64,000 nt of DNA. Origin: Mucilaginibacter ginsenosidivorans. GTDB taxonomy: Bacteria > Bacteroidota > Bacteroidia > Sphingobacteriales > Sphingobacteriaceae. The position numbers were made by a program, and so were the translations under genes. A model generated the notes under the pieces. The model saw only the letters and a program-made list of their open reading frames with translations, ran no database searches and was not told the origin of the DNA. The stretch is from positions 1,674,001 through 1,738,000 of the forward strand of contig NZ_CP042436.1 in assembly GCF_007971025.1 (NCBI RefSeq). The letters are read 5' to 3'. Shown here piece after piece: positions 35,652 to 44,691 of this stretch (position 1 is its first letter; each line of letters starts with the position of its first letter).

Positions 35652-36230
35652 TCAACGCTTTAGTGTGTGCATTCTGCGCACCGTGTCCGAATAGATCCCT
35701 GCCGTGTTAATGCTATCAGCTTGCCCAATGATCTTATCTTGCAGAACTTTGAGGCGTTGGTAACTTGCCTCAAATATTTTCGTTTCCGCATCGCTTGGTG
35801 TGATCCAAGCCTTTCCGTGCCGTTCGACGTGCTTAGTGAACAAGGTATCCGCCTGGTAGTCGAATTCATATAAGTTTTTGAGCGTATCCGGCCCGACATA
35901 ACACGACCGGAGACCGGCCATATCATCCCAAAACTCATCGACTATTTTGTCTGTGAACGTGTGATAATCGGTTTCTCCCGGTACTTCCTTGTTGTAGAAC
36001 ACGTCATGTAATGCATATAAATAAACAAGCGAGTTTTTTCTGAATATCCTGATGCTGTTGATTCGAAACTCAAGCGTTTTCTGAAGTTTGAATTGGTTTT
36101 CCGCCTGTTTGTCCTGATAGGTGTGCAACAGGATATAGGATAAGGCACCGATAATGGCCCAGGAGATAACGCCTTGCAGCAGATCGTAGCGCCACTTGAC
36201 CCAATTTTTCCATTCTTCTTCTTTTTTCAT
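35652..36230 (-). CDS. Membrane-anchored coiled-coil protein, hypothetical
   Basis: 192 aa. One transmembrane helix near the N-terminus (about 17-36, LLQGVISWAIIGALSYILLHTY) preceded by a charged cytoplasmic stretch; then a soluble helical domain with acidic and Tyr-rich segments. Start ATG at 36230. No motif recognised. Similar in plan, but not obviously in sequence, to the other small membrane proteins of this island (39464, 49264). Confidence 0.6.
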   Translation of the reverse strand: MKKEEEWKNWVKWRYDLLQGVISWAIIGALSYILLHTYQDKQAENQFKLQKTLEFRINSIRIFRKNSLVYLYALHDVFYNKEVPGETDYHTFTDKIVDEFWDDMAGLRSCYVGPDTLKNLYEFDYQADTLFTKHVERHGKAWITPSDAETKIFEASYQRLKVLQDKIIGQADSINTAGIYSDTVRRMHTLKR

Positions 36231-36299
36231 TATTTACTGGTTTGTTTTATGAATATCGCTGGTACAATCGTCACAAGCAACGTCTAAAACACCTGATTT

Positions 36300-36319
36300 T
36301 CAGGGTTTTTTAACCCTGA
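36300..36319. repeat. Perfect palindrome TCAGGGTTTTTTAACCCTGA
   Basis: Arms TCAGGGTT/AACCCTGA around TTTT, 69 nt upstream of the membrane protein start at 36230. It overlaps the 3' end of the frame at 36310, so it may be the terminator of that frame or an operator. Confidence 0.55.
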
Positions 36320-36657
36320 TTTTCTCCGCTCAGCACCGTTGTTAAGGACAACCGGGGCATTGCCTGCAGGAACAGGCCCGGGCTTTCCGCTGTATCTTTT
36401 TCAAAAGATGCCGCTTCAATCCTTAATGCAGTACCGATTGATTTTTTCATGCTAAACGGGTAAAAAGCGCAGCGAAGGCTAAATTTATAGGCAGGCCGTG
36501 TCAATTTTAGTACGAAAAAAAGGGCATTTTCCATCCGCCTTGCTGTGGCTCGGGCGGACGTGAAATTCGCTGCGCTTTTAACACCCCTGCCCAGTTTCCG
36601 GCCCGCTTTGTACGGGCAGTGCAGCATGGCCTCCAAAATGTGCATTTGAGGCTTCAT
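36310..36657 (-). CDS. Basic hypothetical protein, 115 aa, doubtful
   Basis: Open frame starting inside a 14-bp inverted repeat (36653..36685). It begins MKPQMHILEAMLHCPYKAG, which reads like the first helix of PD-(D/E)XK/Cas4-type proteins, then continues into an unrelated basic stretch (ARATARRMENALFFVLKLTR, FSLRCAFYPFSMKKS). The mixture suggests a fused remnant or a mobile-element reading frame. It should be treated as uncertain. Confidence 0.3.
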   Translation of the reverse strand: MKPQMHILEAMLHCPYKAGRKLGRGVKSAANFTSARATARRMENALFFVLKLTRPAYKFSLRCAFYPFSMKKSIGTALRIEAASFEKDTAESPGLFLQAMPRLSLTTVLSGENQG

Positions 36658-36685
36658 GTTTTATCTAAAAAAGATAAAACATGAA
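36653..36685. promoter_or_regulatory. 14-bp perfect inverted repeat over a start codon
   Basis: Arms TTCATGTTTTATCT (36653..36666) and AGATAAAACATGAA (36672..36685), loop AAAAA. The CAT at 36655..36657 is the start codon of the minus-strand frame. This could be an autoregulatory operator or an mRNA hairpin hiding the start. The flanking 36686..36909 has no intact gene; a 49-codon fragment reads FHPFRTIASFSGNARN and is not assigned. Confidence 0.55.
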
Positions 36686-36909
36686 CACAGTCTTCTTATT
36701 GTGTTTTAGAAGTTCCACCCTTTTAGGACTATTGCCTCATTCAGCGGGAACGCGCGAAATGTAGAACTTTTTGGAGGATATAAAGTCTACCCGATTACTG
36801 TCTACCATTTAGTGTATGACCATTTAAGCTGGGCTGGTGCCATCAAAAAAAGCGTTTAATTCATATTTCGCTGCTGATACGGTGAATAACACCGACAAGA
36901 AGCTGAATA

Positions 36910-37776
36910 TTAATGCTGTAATGCAAGCGTACCAGCAACGCCGCTTCTTACTCTTATTTGTTGTGTTGTAGACGGGATATTATTCGACCATCTATCACTC
37001 CATGAAATATTAACTGTATAAACGCCGGCCTCCAACTCGTAAACACATTGTTTCTCCCCATCACTTACGCTTATAGTTTTGATAGCGCCATTTTTACCCT
37101 CTTTAAGAATTGTGACGGTGGCTTTATAGCCAACTCTGTCAGCGTTCTGAAAGCAAAAATCACCGGTTTCGGCAGATTTTGTCGCCAGTTTTGGTGTGAT
37201 GGTATTTTGACATCCGGCGTCATTAAAGCCTATTGAAAAAGCATCAATTCTGTCGCTTTGAGCTGGATATAATCCTGTACTTTGAGCAGGACATTGTGTT
37301 AAGTATAGCCCTTTTGCATCTTCCAGTTTGAGGCCGAGTTTACAAATGACACTTCCGGCAAACTTATCAGCATCCAGTTCGTCAATTGCCCTGTTAGAAT
37401 CCTTAGTGAAAAGGTTATTATTTAAATGATGTGCAATTTCATGAGCCAATATTGCAATTTTATACGTTTCATCGCCCAATGAGGCAAAAAAGTGTTGATT
37501 ATAATATATAATCCGATTGTTATTAAAATCAATTAAGGCACATGCAGTAGCTGTTGCACTTGAGCGTTCTACAGTAAAATTTTTACTTATTCCCGATACC
37601 TGACAAATCCTTTTAATATACTCAAGTGCTTGATTGTCTGCTCCCCAAGCGTAACCTTCAGCAGGCGGATCTTCTTTACTAAACCCGCAACTTCGCTTGA
37701 TCGAAATTTTATGTTGAGCAAATGCACATAATTGGAACGATAAAAGCATGATTGAAATAATAAACCCCTTTTTCAT
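36910..37776 (-). CDS. Secreted M48-like zinc metallopeptidase
   Basis: 288 aa from the ATG at 37776, which is 7 nt after the preceding gene and gives a good signal peptide (MKKGFIISIMLLSFQLCAFA). The zincin motif HEIAHH begins at His112 with AILAHEIAHHLNN around it; a third ligand is likely Glu in AIDELDADKFAG (about residue 136), as in M48/Oma1-like peptidases. The C-terminal 80 residues are a β-rich domain (VTILKEG, CVYELEAGVYTVNISW). A secreted peptidase with an unassigned tail. It is the third gene of a minus-strand set. Confidence 0.75.
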   Translation of the reverse strand: MKKGFIISIMLLSFQLCAFAQHKISIKRSCGFSKEDPPAEGYAWGADNQALEYIKRICQVSGISKNFTVERSSATATACALIDFNNNRIIYYNQHFFASLGDETYKIAILAHEIAHHLNNNLFTKDSNRAIDELDADKFAGSVICKLGLKLEDAKGLYLTQCPAQSTGLYPAQSDRIDAFSIGFNDAGCQNTITPKLATKSAETGDFCFQNADRVGYKATVTILKEGKNGAIKTISVSDGEKQCVYELEAGVYTVNISWSDRWSNNIPSTTQQIRVRSGVAGTLALQH

Positions 37777-37783
37777 ACTCCGT

Positions 37784-38176
37784 TCAATTAATCTCAATAT
37801 TTTGAACTGCAATTTTTTTATGGTGGACTCTTAGCGCTTGTAATGTGGAGTCAATTTGAGCATCTTTAAATCCTCTAATTTTGATTTCATCAACCCAAGA
37901 ATAATTTTCAAGTAAATAAGCTTCTATTTCATTGATCTGCTTCTCTAGCTTGGTTAAATTTTCCGAATTTTCCTTTGTTTGTAATCTTTGTAAGTTAGAG
38001 TACTTAAATATAATTAGATACTTGTAAGCAAGGACATAATTGTTTTGCTTAATACACTGCCTTGCCATATTTAAACCTCCGTAGTCAACATTTATGCTAT
38101 TTTGACAGTATGCATATCCAGAACTTAATGAGATAATTATTGTAAAAAAAAATATCCATAGACCACGTTTTTTCAT
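37784..38176 (-). CDS. Exported helical (TPR-like) protein
   Basis: 130 aa with signal peptide (MKKRGLWIFFFTIIISLSSGYAYC). The mature part has two helix pairs around ARQCIKQNNYVLAYKYLIIF, the alternation of small and aromatic residues seen in TPR helices. No enzymatic motif. Seven nt upstream of the metallopeptidase start, so probably its periplasmic partner. Confidence 0.6.
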   Translation of the reverse strand: MKKRGLWIFFFTIIISLSSGYAYCQNSINVDYGGLNMARQCIKQNNYVLAYKYLIIFKYSNLQRLQTKENSENLTKLEKQINEIEAYLLENYSWVDEIKIRGFKDAQIDSTLQALRVHHKKIAVQNIEIN

Positions 38177-38182
38177 GATTTT

Positions 38183-38500
38183 TTATTTGAGTACTATTGA
38201 ATCATTATTAATCTTGAGAGAATCTATATGTTTTTGAGAAATCGTTCCTGGAGATCTGTGACGAGAAATGTCATCTGAACTTAAACCTTTAAAAATCGTA
38301 AAGCAAATAATGACTGTACCTAAAACAACGAAATAAGTTCCGGGCAACGCCTTCTTTAAAATTAACTTGTTATTTTTAAGCGATACTTCGAAATTGCCTC
38401 CGTCAACAAATACCCCTTTTACGAAAAGCTTGTACCCTAAAAAGATTATTGAAAAGCCAACAATTAAGCAGGTAATTTTATAGTAAAAGATATATTCCAT
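38183..38500 (-). CDS. Two-TM membrane protein
   Basis: 105 aa with transmembrane helices at about 7-26 (ITCLIVGFSIIFLGYKLFV) and 55-73 (YFVVLGTVIICFTIF) and a hydrophilic loop between. First gene of the minus-strand trio with the exported helical protein and the zincin. No recognised family. The trio may form a small membrane-linked proteolytic complex (inference from order). Confidence 0.6.
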   Translation of the reverse strand: MEYIFYYKITCLIVGFSIIFLGYKLFVKGVFVDGGNFEVSLKNNKLILKKALPGTYFVVLGTVIICFTIFKGLSSDDISRHRSPGTISQKHIDSLKINNDSIVLK

Positions 38501-38675
38501 CTATATAGCTTTATTCGGTTTAGATTAGATAATTAATAAAGCTAAATATTAAACATTTAAGGATCAAATTCTTGGCAATTTTTATTCTAAAACTTTCCTT
38601 TACAAGAACGAGTTGATTGAATGCAATGTGGAGATAAAAGAGATTTATATTTTATATCATTTCTGAAGCTTTTAA

Positions 38676-38891
38676 TTGTGTCCAAATGATCCAAAACGAA
38701 AACATGATATTACAATAGAAGAAGTAAAATCATGTTCATGGTTCGCTCATTTTTCAGACGAACAAGCCACTGAAGTAATACGTACAATTGAAGAATTGAC
38801 TAAGATCGCGTATTATGAATATCGAAAGGAAAAAACAAAAATAAGGATTGATGGAGCTATTAACGATGACAAATATTGGCCGAATCCTTAA
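38676..38891 (+). CDS. Small helical protein of mobile elements, 5' end uncertain
   Basis: About 71 aa. The sequence DITIEEVKSC, then FSDEQATEVIRTIEELTKIAYYEY is a short helical family I associate with XRE-regulated mobile-element genes. The first in-frame ATG is not at the expected place; a TTG at 38676 is the best start, so the 5' end may be truncated. The rest of 38892..39463 has no intact gene and contains a 14-bp stem (39024..39077) and two tRNA-like fragments. Confidence 0.45.
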   Translation: MCPNDPKRKHDITIEEVKSCSWFAHFSDEQATEVIRTIEELTKIAYYEYRKEKTKIRIDGAINDDKYWPNP

Positions 38892-39023
38892 TCGTCTTGG
38901 TTCTCAACATATTATGGATTTTTGCCGGTTGGGTTAATTGAAGCAGGATCGAACTTGTAAATTTTTATATATCAAATACTTACTTGATCTTTACTAATTG
39001 AGAATTAAATGTAAAAAATAACA

Positions 39024-39077
39024 AAGCCTTGAAAGTACTTGATCCTCAATAGAGAAGCCTTAACTTTCAAGGCTTTT
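39024..39077. terminator. 14-bp inverted repeat with 26-nt loop
   Basis: Arms AAAGCCTTGAAAGT (39024..39037) and ACTTTCAAGGCTTT (39064..39077) are exact complements. T's follow the right arm (GGCTTTTTG), so it may terminate plus-strand transcripts. Confidence 0.6.
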
Positions 39078-39086
39078 TGCCGATAG

Positions 39087-39120
39087 AGTAGCCCCTAGGG
39101 GAAGCTTTTCGAACCCCTTT
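39087..39120 (-). other. tRNA 3'-end-like fragment with small insertion
   Basis: On the minus strand: AGGGG (T-stem) TTCGA, five or six inserted bases (AAGCTT region), then CCCCT (perfect T-stem partner), AGGGGCT (acceptor strand), A (discriminator). No tRNA 5' half is adjacent. Reads as an attachment-site scar at the border between the secreted-zincin and GHKL/PRTase modules. Confidence 0.5.
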
Positions 39121-39463
39121 TTCGCAGACTTAAGGCTTTTAGCTGCATCTTGAATTATCGCAAGGAATTCATAATCAATTAATTAAATATTTTAGGTTTG
39201 CCACAACGCGCCAACTTTAGTAAACAGTACCAAAAGAAAAGGTCAATCTCAATCGCCGTCCAAAAATTGATCGGAAGCATATTTTGCTCAGCTTGGTTCG
39301 AGTCCTGCACCCGCTGCCAAGTAATCTGGGCCCCGACAGGACTAAAGTCGAACCGCTTAATGGACGATTTGCGATTATTTGCCCAATTTCAGTAGTTCGA
39401 TCTTGTTTCAGACTGACTATGAATTTGAGCCTAAAACAGGATCGAACTACATTCTGCTTAAAA

Positions 39464-40105
39464 TTAATTGTTTCTGGGAGCTTTGAAACTTCTATATTTT
39501 TTTGTCGTTTTGCCTGATTTACCTTTGATTGAATCGAGTTTCTTGATAGTCGCTATTTGAGTGTATGCTATAGAATCTATCTTGGTATTTAACCGATCGA
39601 ACCGGCCCGAGACTCTTTCTTTTATTAAGCTGTCTAAGCTGTTCAATAATGATATATTCTGCTGGCTAGCTTCTGTCGCCTCGATCTGGTTTGACCAGCC
39701 GTTCATAAAAACAGCAAGGAAGAGAAGCAGGATGGCAAGGGAAAAAAACCGGAAAAACCGGCTTACAATTTTATCGTTTTCCCACCCGCAGGATAGTTTC
39801 CACCTTTTTTCAAATGCGGCTACGCTGGATCTCCTCGTGCTTTCTACATCATCTAGTTCTCTTCTAAAGATCATTAATTGGTACACGCTATAAATTACCC
39901 CAAAGTAACCAAGGATAGCCAGCTCAAACCGCCAGCCCAATGACTTTTCCCCTGTTAATATATTGACGACTGCCGCAGTGATGATACCTACAAAAATTCC
40001 TAAAAAGGTGTTGTTGAAAAAACCGGATAGTTTGATATAATAGCGTTGTCTCCACTTGGGTTCAGCTTCCGGTTCAAATACTGGCAATGAGTTTGTTGAG
40101 TCCAT
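39464..40105 (-). CDS. Three-TM coiled-coil protein, candidate membrane effector of the GHKL/PRTase operon
   Basis: 213 aa. Transmembrane helices at about 32-50, 62-80 and 118-137, then a coiled-coil C-terminus (EATEASQQNISLLNSLDSLIKERV, about 142-168) ending in a basic tail (KSGKTTKKYRSF). The start overlaps the receiver-like gene by 32 nt, so it is translated only after it. In defence operons the last membrane protein often depolarises or kills the cell; that role is inferred here. No enzyme motif. Confidence 0.65.
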   Translation of the reverse strand: MDSTNSLPVFEPEAEPKWRQRYYIKLSGFFNNTFLGIFVGIITAAVVNILTGEKSLGWRFELAILGYFGVIYSVYQLMIFRRELDDVESTRRSSVAAFEKRWKLSCGWENDKIVSRFFRFFSLAILLLFLAVFMNGWSNQIEATEASQQNISLLNSLDSLIKERVSGRFDRLNTKIDSIAYTQIATIKKLDSIKGKSGKTTKKYRSFKAPRNN

Positions 40106-40826
40106 CTTTGATTCGTTCGTTGGATATCGTAAATTGTTTGGTTTCCAGGGTTTGCAAAATTTTCAAGTTTGCTTCCAAGCTTTGGTGGGATTGAAAGAGC
40201 TTATGCTTAAAGGCAATTAATAATTCTTTCAGTTCCGGGGCAGGTTCATAAACAGTATGCAGCCTTTCTATGATTTCCAGTTGATTGGAGAAGTCACTTT
40301 TGCCGATGAAGCCCGGTATGATCTTTTTCACGTAATTCTCAAAATAGGTTTTTTCGAGATTTTCAAAACCAGCGTACCCTTTTTCTACCCATTGAATATT
40401 TTCGTCATTGGGCATCGTATCCTTGACTCTTTGATCGTTCCGCATCGTCCTGCTCAGAAAAATAGTTGGCATTTGTTTAAAACTGCTCTCTTTATTTTTT
40501 AAGGCATTGACCAGTGTGATCCCCGTTCCGCCTTCATAACTGCCGGACAGTGTGAAGTCAATTAAAAAGAGTTCGACCCTGCTCGCCTGGATATAATCAA
40601 CCAGTAATTCTAAAGCACTGTCTTTACGCGCTTGCTCATAATAAGGGCCGAGGTAGACACGTATCCAATCAAGCACACGCGTATAGTCGTCCGTTTTGGG
40701 GTAAACATCAAACCTTTCTTCATGGGTATCGTATTTCAGAAAATCGGATTCATCTTCTAAAAGTTTGGTCAGGGTCTGGAACTGCTTGAGTTGGTTCTCA
40801 ATGACCAACAGTCTTCTTTTAATCAT
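40074..40826 (-). CDS. Receiver-domain-like response protein
   Basis: 250 aa. Strand 1 LLVIEN (residues 6-11) gives the acidic patch; Asp90 lies in LFLIDFTLSGSYEGGTG where the phospho-acceptor should be; Ser125 in TIFLSRT and Lys149 in IQWVEKGY occupy the conserved Thr/Ser and Lys positions. There is a longer insertion than usual between strands 1 and 3, and a C-terminal extension (about 165-250) with no HTH. It overlaps both neighbours. So a phosphorelay from the kinase-like 1290-aa protein to this protein is plausible. Confidence 0.7.
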   Translation of the reverse strand: MIKRRLLVIENQLKQFQTLTKLLEDESDFLKYDTHEERFDVYPKTDDYTRVLDWIRVYLGPYYEQARKDSALELLVDYIQASRVELFLIDFTLSGSYEGGTGITLVNALKNKESSFKQMPTIFLSRTMRNDQRVKDTMPNDENIQWVEKGYAGFENLEKTYFENYVKKIIPGFIGKSDFSNQLEIIERLHTVYEPAPELKELLIAFKHKLFQSHQSLEANLKILQTLETKQFTISNERIKDGLNKLIASI

Positions 40827-43800
40827 TGCCGGTCATCTCCTTTAACCGAATATGTACGATAAACTCGCCGAATGATTCTCCCGCCGGCCTGTCCTTATTG
40901 TCAAAACTGATCTTGCCTTCCAGATAATTGTTTACTAAAGTCTTGATCAGGCTGGTGCCGGACACGGGATCGTCCGTTTTAATGTTATTATTTTTATCAT
41001 TTAGTTTTTGTACGTGATCCTCAAGAACCCTCGGGCCTGTGCTCGTTACATACAGGTCCAGAAAACGTTTGTCTACTTCAGTGCTGATCTTGAACTGGAC
41101 GGTTAGTTTATTTTTAAGCAACGGATCGTCTCCCGGCATCGGATGCCACCTGTTTTTCTTGGCGTTGACGAATAGTTCAAAACAGATGAGTTCCAAAATA
41201 TTCCTGCTAAAGGCAAAGGGCAAACGGTTTTTGTCTGCTGAAAACACGGGCAAAAAATCGACTGGATTTTCAATTCGGAAATTCTCGTAGATATCATTGG
41301 CCATATCCTTCAGCGAGTTTAAGAAGGCCTGGTCAATAGCCAGGCTACCACTGACGTGGTAAAATTGGTTAAATCGCTCTTTGATTTGGTCCATGGTGTT
41401 ATTACGCACCGCAGAATTGAAGAGGATGATCATCTGCAATTGCTCGAGGTTCAGTGCGATACGGCTGTAGACACTTTTAAGCGGTCCGCTTAACGATAGC
41501 GATTTGATCATTTCTTTTCCGTGGCCGGACAGTAAGGCTAAACGTTTGGTCTTTTCAGAAAGCAGCCAGGCGTGATATTCATCATTTTCATGGTGCGACT
41601 CTAGGAACAAGCTTAGCGCCGGCCGCACTAAGAGCAAATATTTGATAAGGCTGGAAGAGGTGAGTGTGTCCTTGGGAGATTTGAAGTAAAAGCCAAGTAG
41701 TCCCTGCGTTCGGTTATCGCCCTTGCGGTCAGCCCGGTTTAGCCTAACCAGCAGCAGGCTGTTGATTTCGGTAGGCAGGAAATCGACTTGAATACCGGGC
41801 ATAACGCACGCTTTATTGATATCATACTGATCGATCCATTGCTCCTTTACGCCCAGCTTTTTGAGCTCGATAACCGTTTTGCGATAAGTACCCGATTCAT
41901 CTAGTTGCCCGTCCTGGAATTGCTGGAGATACGGGTTACTTTCCAGCCATTTATCATCATCAAGTTCTTCTCTGCCCTTATGGTTTCGGTTATACACCAG
42001 CATCGTATCGGCTCCTCTCTTAATCGATAAAAAGGAGCCGATCATCGAAGGGCCTCCCATCGGGTCGTCAAAAAAGTCTTTAAGTTTTTTTATGATCAAT
42101 TCGGTCCTGACAGCGAGTTCATGTTCTTTTTTGTACGCGTCAAACTGAAAAAAATACATTAACCACAAATAATTCAGCAATAAGGGACTGGAAGAAGGAT
42201 CTGAAAGATTACCTTTAAAATCCGGGAACGCTTCCGCGTTGCTGTAATTGACGAGGTTTTGGTATTTATAATGGCCGAAAACTTGCTGTTTTCGTAAAAG
42301 TGCTTCTATCGGCCCGGTAGATTCGTTGATCTCGTCCTCGGCATCCTTCCTTGGTTTGTAGAGCTCCGGCCATGCTTCCTGTTTGCGGATAAAATCATAA
42401 AATCTTTTGACCAGTATGCCGTTTTCAACGGTCAGTATCCGAATTAATTGCCGGTAAGCTGCGTTGCCTTTGGACGCTTCCTGGAGCAATAACGACTCCA
42501 GCTTAATGCCCCGGCTTTCATTTTGCAACAACAGTTCTTTGATCTGGGCGGTATAAAAAATAATGAAGTCTTTCAGATTGGTCAGCCGGGCTTTGACGAC
42601 ATCCCTGGCGTTTATATTGACTTCTTTAAACATGTCGCCCTGATCCTTTATTTTCTGTTCCGCCAGATCCAGGTCTTCCTGGACCTTGATTTTTAATTGG
42701 TCAATAACGTTTTCCAAGAAAAAATCGCGGAGAAAACTGAACATTTTTTTAGAGATCAGGTAATTGGAATTTAACAGGCCTACCCGCCTGGTCAGGAACT
42801 TAAAGTGTTCAAAATCGTCATAGCTTAGAGTTCTGCCTTTTTTTTGTAGCGCTCGGATATAATTATCCAGCAATTTTAATATCCACTTAAAAACCACTTT
42901 TTTTAATGGTTCGTACTGCACAAACGGTGATTGCGTTAGCACCTTTAATACGGCGGCCTCGTCTTCAGATATCCCCACGCCTGAAGCCACATCATCATAA
43001 ACGGCGAACTGAACAGGCCGGTTGGTTTCGGCATATAATTGCTCTTTGAAGGCGTGAAAATCCCCGAAATCGTCGCTGCTTAAACTATTGGATGCAAAGT
43101 AATTATAAATCAGGTGCGTTGCTTCCAGCATCCGAAGATGCCGCTCTTGCTTTAAAGGCGATTTAGTGTCACGCTCTTTGATCGCCAATTTTGCTGCCTG
43201 CTCGGTAAAATGCGTTTTCAAACTATCCAAAAAAGAATCCGAGGTCAGGTCGCGGTACCGCCGTTGTTCGATCAAAAGCGGGGACTCTTGGTCGTGGCTT
43301 AGGGAGGTATATAAATGAAGGTTCGCAAAGGCAAATATGCCGTTGGGCTGGGTCAACTTGCGCTCAACGGAATTTACGGTGAACGCCTGTGCCTTATTGA
43401 GTAGAAAAAAAGCAGCAGTAATTCCTTTAGTAGCACCCCCGGTTTTACTTCCTGCCATAGTCTGCTCAATAAACTCGTAGATCTTCAAAAAAGAGGAACC
43501 GGATTTCAAAGAATCATCTACAAAAAAAATCTTGTCCGCCCGCCCGATCTCCCGGCCATATACCATTTCGAAATTTTGAATATAATCATTGGCGGGGTCG
43601 TAATGGATGATCGTGGCCGCCGATGAAAATAATTTTTCATTGACCAGGTTGATAAACGCGGCGTTGGAATAATGACAATTGGAAGCGATCATCACATGGT
43701 CACTTGGGGAAATGATTTTTTCATCGGTCATCGTTTTCCTGCACGTGTCGAGCCAGGAATCAATTGCCGCGTAATTTTTATTTAAAAAATCTTCCGTCTT

Positions 43801-44691
43801 GACAGAGAACAGGAAGTGGCTGTTATTACGGGTGTGATGACCATAAACAATCAGGTCAGGTGTCAGTTTAAATGGCCGGCGGTTATCGTCTTTCTCAATG
43901 TGACGCCCTTTCGGTAAGTCAAAAATGAGCGATGGCGTAACGGCCGTCTTGTCTGTTTCAAAAAGCGGGCGTTCATCCAACAATTCCTTATTTTGTAACT
44001 CCGGAAAACAATGATTGCAGGACTCAATGCGTTGCCAGGCGGATTCCAGCGATAAGAAATATTTTTGGGTGATCTTACTTGGATTTCCCTCGCCGTAGGT
44101 TTGGATAGTTACGGTTTTTTTTAAAGCACTTTTTTCCAGCCAGCCAAACTCCCTTTCTAATTTAGATAGCAAGTCGTTTTTGTTCGGCCCGTCGGCGATA
44201 TAAAGTATATTATAGTGTTTGGGGGTTACTTTCAGTAGCTTAAAAGTCTTTTGAATTTTTTCCTGTATTTTGATCGATGTACTGAAGGTGCTCGCAATGG
44301 GAACAATAATGAGTGCATTTTGCTGAAAACTGGTTTGGTTAACCAGTTCCATCTCTTCCGAATCCAACACTAAACTGTGGTTCAATTTTTCATAGCTTAG
44401 TTGCCATTGCGTACGCAAGAATTTCTCCACAAGGCTCAAGAGTAATTCGGAATAGATACCGTACCCGACCAAGGTTAATCCTGTCCCGCGAATGCGCCGT
44501 AACGTAGCGCCATCCGTCGTCTCGATGATCTCGTTGGCGAGGATAAAAGCCATTCTTGTCGCAAAAAAACTGTTTTGGAAAAAACGCTTGGCATAATAAA
44601 ATTCGCTGATATGTATTTTTGAACCAATTCGAAAATGAGAACCAGCTATTTTATAACCGGATAATTGAGCAATGCTATTTACCGGGTTCAT
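40819..44691 (-). CDS. 1290-aa protein: two phosphoribosyltransferase-like regions fused to a histidine-kinase-like GHKL ATPase
   Basis: An N-terminal region has GLTLVGYGIYSELL and IIVPIASTFSTS (130-139), which resemble a type I PRTase core. A second PRTase-like region contains FFVDDSLKSGSS (V391-D392-D393), matching the PRPP motif VDD-x3-(T/S)G(T/G). A large helical middle (about 480-1050) follows. The C-terminus is a GHKL domain: N box ELICFELFVNAKKN (Glu1172, Asn1176), a degenerate G1 in LDLYVTSTGP (near 1217) and GTSLIKTLV (near 1245). A His in LLSGHGKEMIKSL just before it could be a phospho-acceptor. It overlaps the upstream gene by 4 nt. No described system with this architecture comes to mind. 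Confidence 0.7.
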   Translation of the reverse strand: MNPVNSIAQLSGYKIAGSHFRIGSKIHISEFYYAKRFFQNSFFATRMAFILANEIIETTDGATLRRIRGTGLTLVGYGIYSELLLSLVEKFLRTQWQLSYEKLNHSLVLDSEEMELVNQTSFQQNALIIVPIASTFSTSIKIQEKIQKTFKLLKVTPKHYNILYIADGPNKNDLLSKLEREFGWLEKSALKKTVTIQTYGEGNPSKITQKYFLSLESAWQRIESCNHCFPELQNKELLDERPLFETDKTAVTPSLIFDLPKGRHIEKDDNRRPFKLTPDLIVYGHHTRNNSHFLFSVKTEDFLNKNYAAIDSWLDTCRKTMTDEKIISPSDHVMIASNCHYSNAAFINLVNEKLFSSAATIIHYDPANDYIQNFEMVYGREIGRADKIFFVDDSLKSGSSFLKIYEFIEQTMAGSKTGGATKGITAAFFLLNKAQAFTVNSVERKLTQPNGIFAFANLHLYTSLSHDQESPLLIEQRRYRDLTSDSFLDSLKTHFTEQAAKLAIKERDTKSPLKQERHLRMLEATHLIYNYFASNSLSSDDFGDFHAFKEQLYAETNRPVQFAVYDDVASGVGISEDEAAVLKVLTQSPFVQYEPLKKVVFKWILKLLDNYIRALQKKGRTLSYDDFEHFKFLTRRVGLLNSNYLISKKMFSFLRDFFLENVIDQLKIKVQEDLDLAEQKIKDQGDMFKEVNINARDVVKARLTNLKDFIIFYTAQIKELLLQNESRGIKLESLLLQEASKGNAAYRQLIRILTVENGILVKRFYDFIRKQEAWPELYKPRKDAEDEINESTGPIEALLRKQQVFGHYKYQNLVNYSNAEAFPDFKGNLSDPSSSPLLLNYLWLMYFFQFDAYKKEHELAVRTELIIKKLKDFFDDPMGGPSMIGSFLSIKRGADTMLVYNRNHKGREELDDDKWLESNPYLQQFQDGQLDESGTYRKTVIELKKLGVKEQWIDQYDINKACVMPGIQVDFLPTEINSLLLVRLNRADRKGDNRTQGLLGFYFKSPKDTLTSSSLIKYLLLVRPALSLFLESHHENDEYHAWLLSEKTKRLALLSGHGKEMIKSLSLSGPLKSVYSRIALNLEQLQMIILFNSAVRNNTMDQIKERFNQFYHVSGSLAIDQAFLNSLKDMANDIYENFRIENPVDFLPVFSADKNRLPFAFSRNILELICFELFVNAKKNRWHPMPGDDPLLKNKLTVQFKISTEVDKRFLDLYVTSTGPRVLEDHVQKLNDKNNNIKTDDPVSGTSLIKTLVNNYLEGKISFDNKDRPAGESFGEFIVHIRLKEMTGND

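Noticed and set aside
36690..36850. Coding-like fragment reading FHPFRTIASFSGNARN then FGGYKVYPITVYHLVYDHL.
   Set aside because: About 49 codons after a stop, no start codon, and no family I recognise. Recorded as a possible relic only.
39292..39318. Plus-strand stretch GGTTCGAGTCCTGCACCCGC followed by TGCCA, like a tRNA 3' end.
   Set aside because: T-stem pairs poorly (only two of five). Mentioned with the scars but not accepted as a tRNA remnant.
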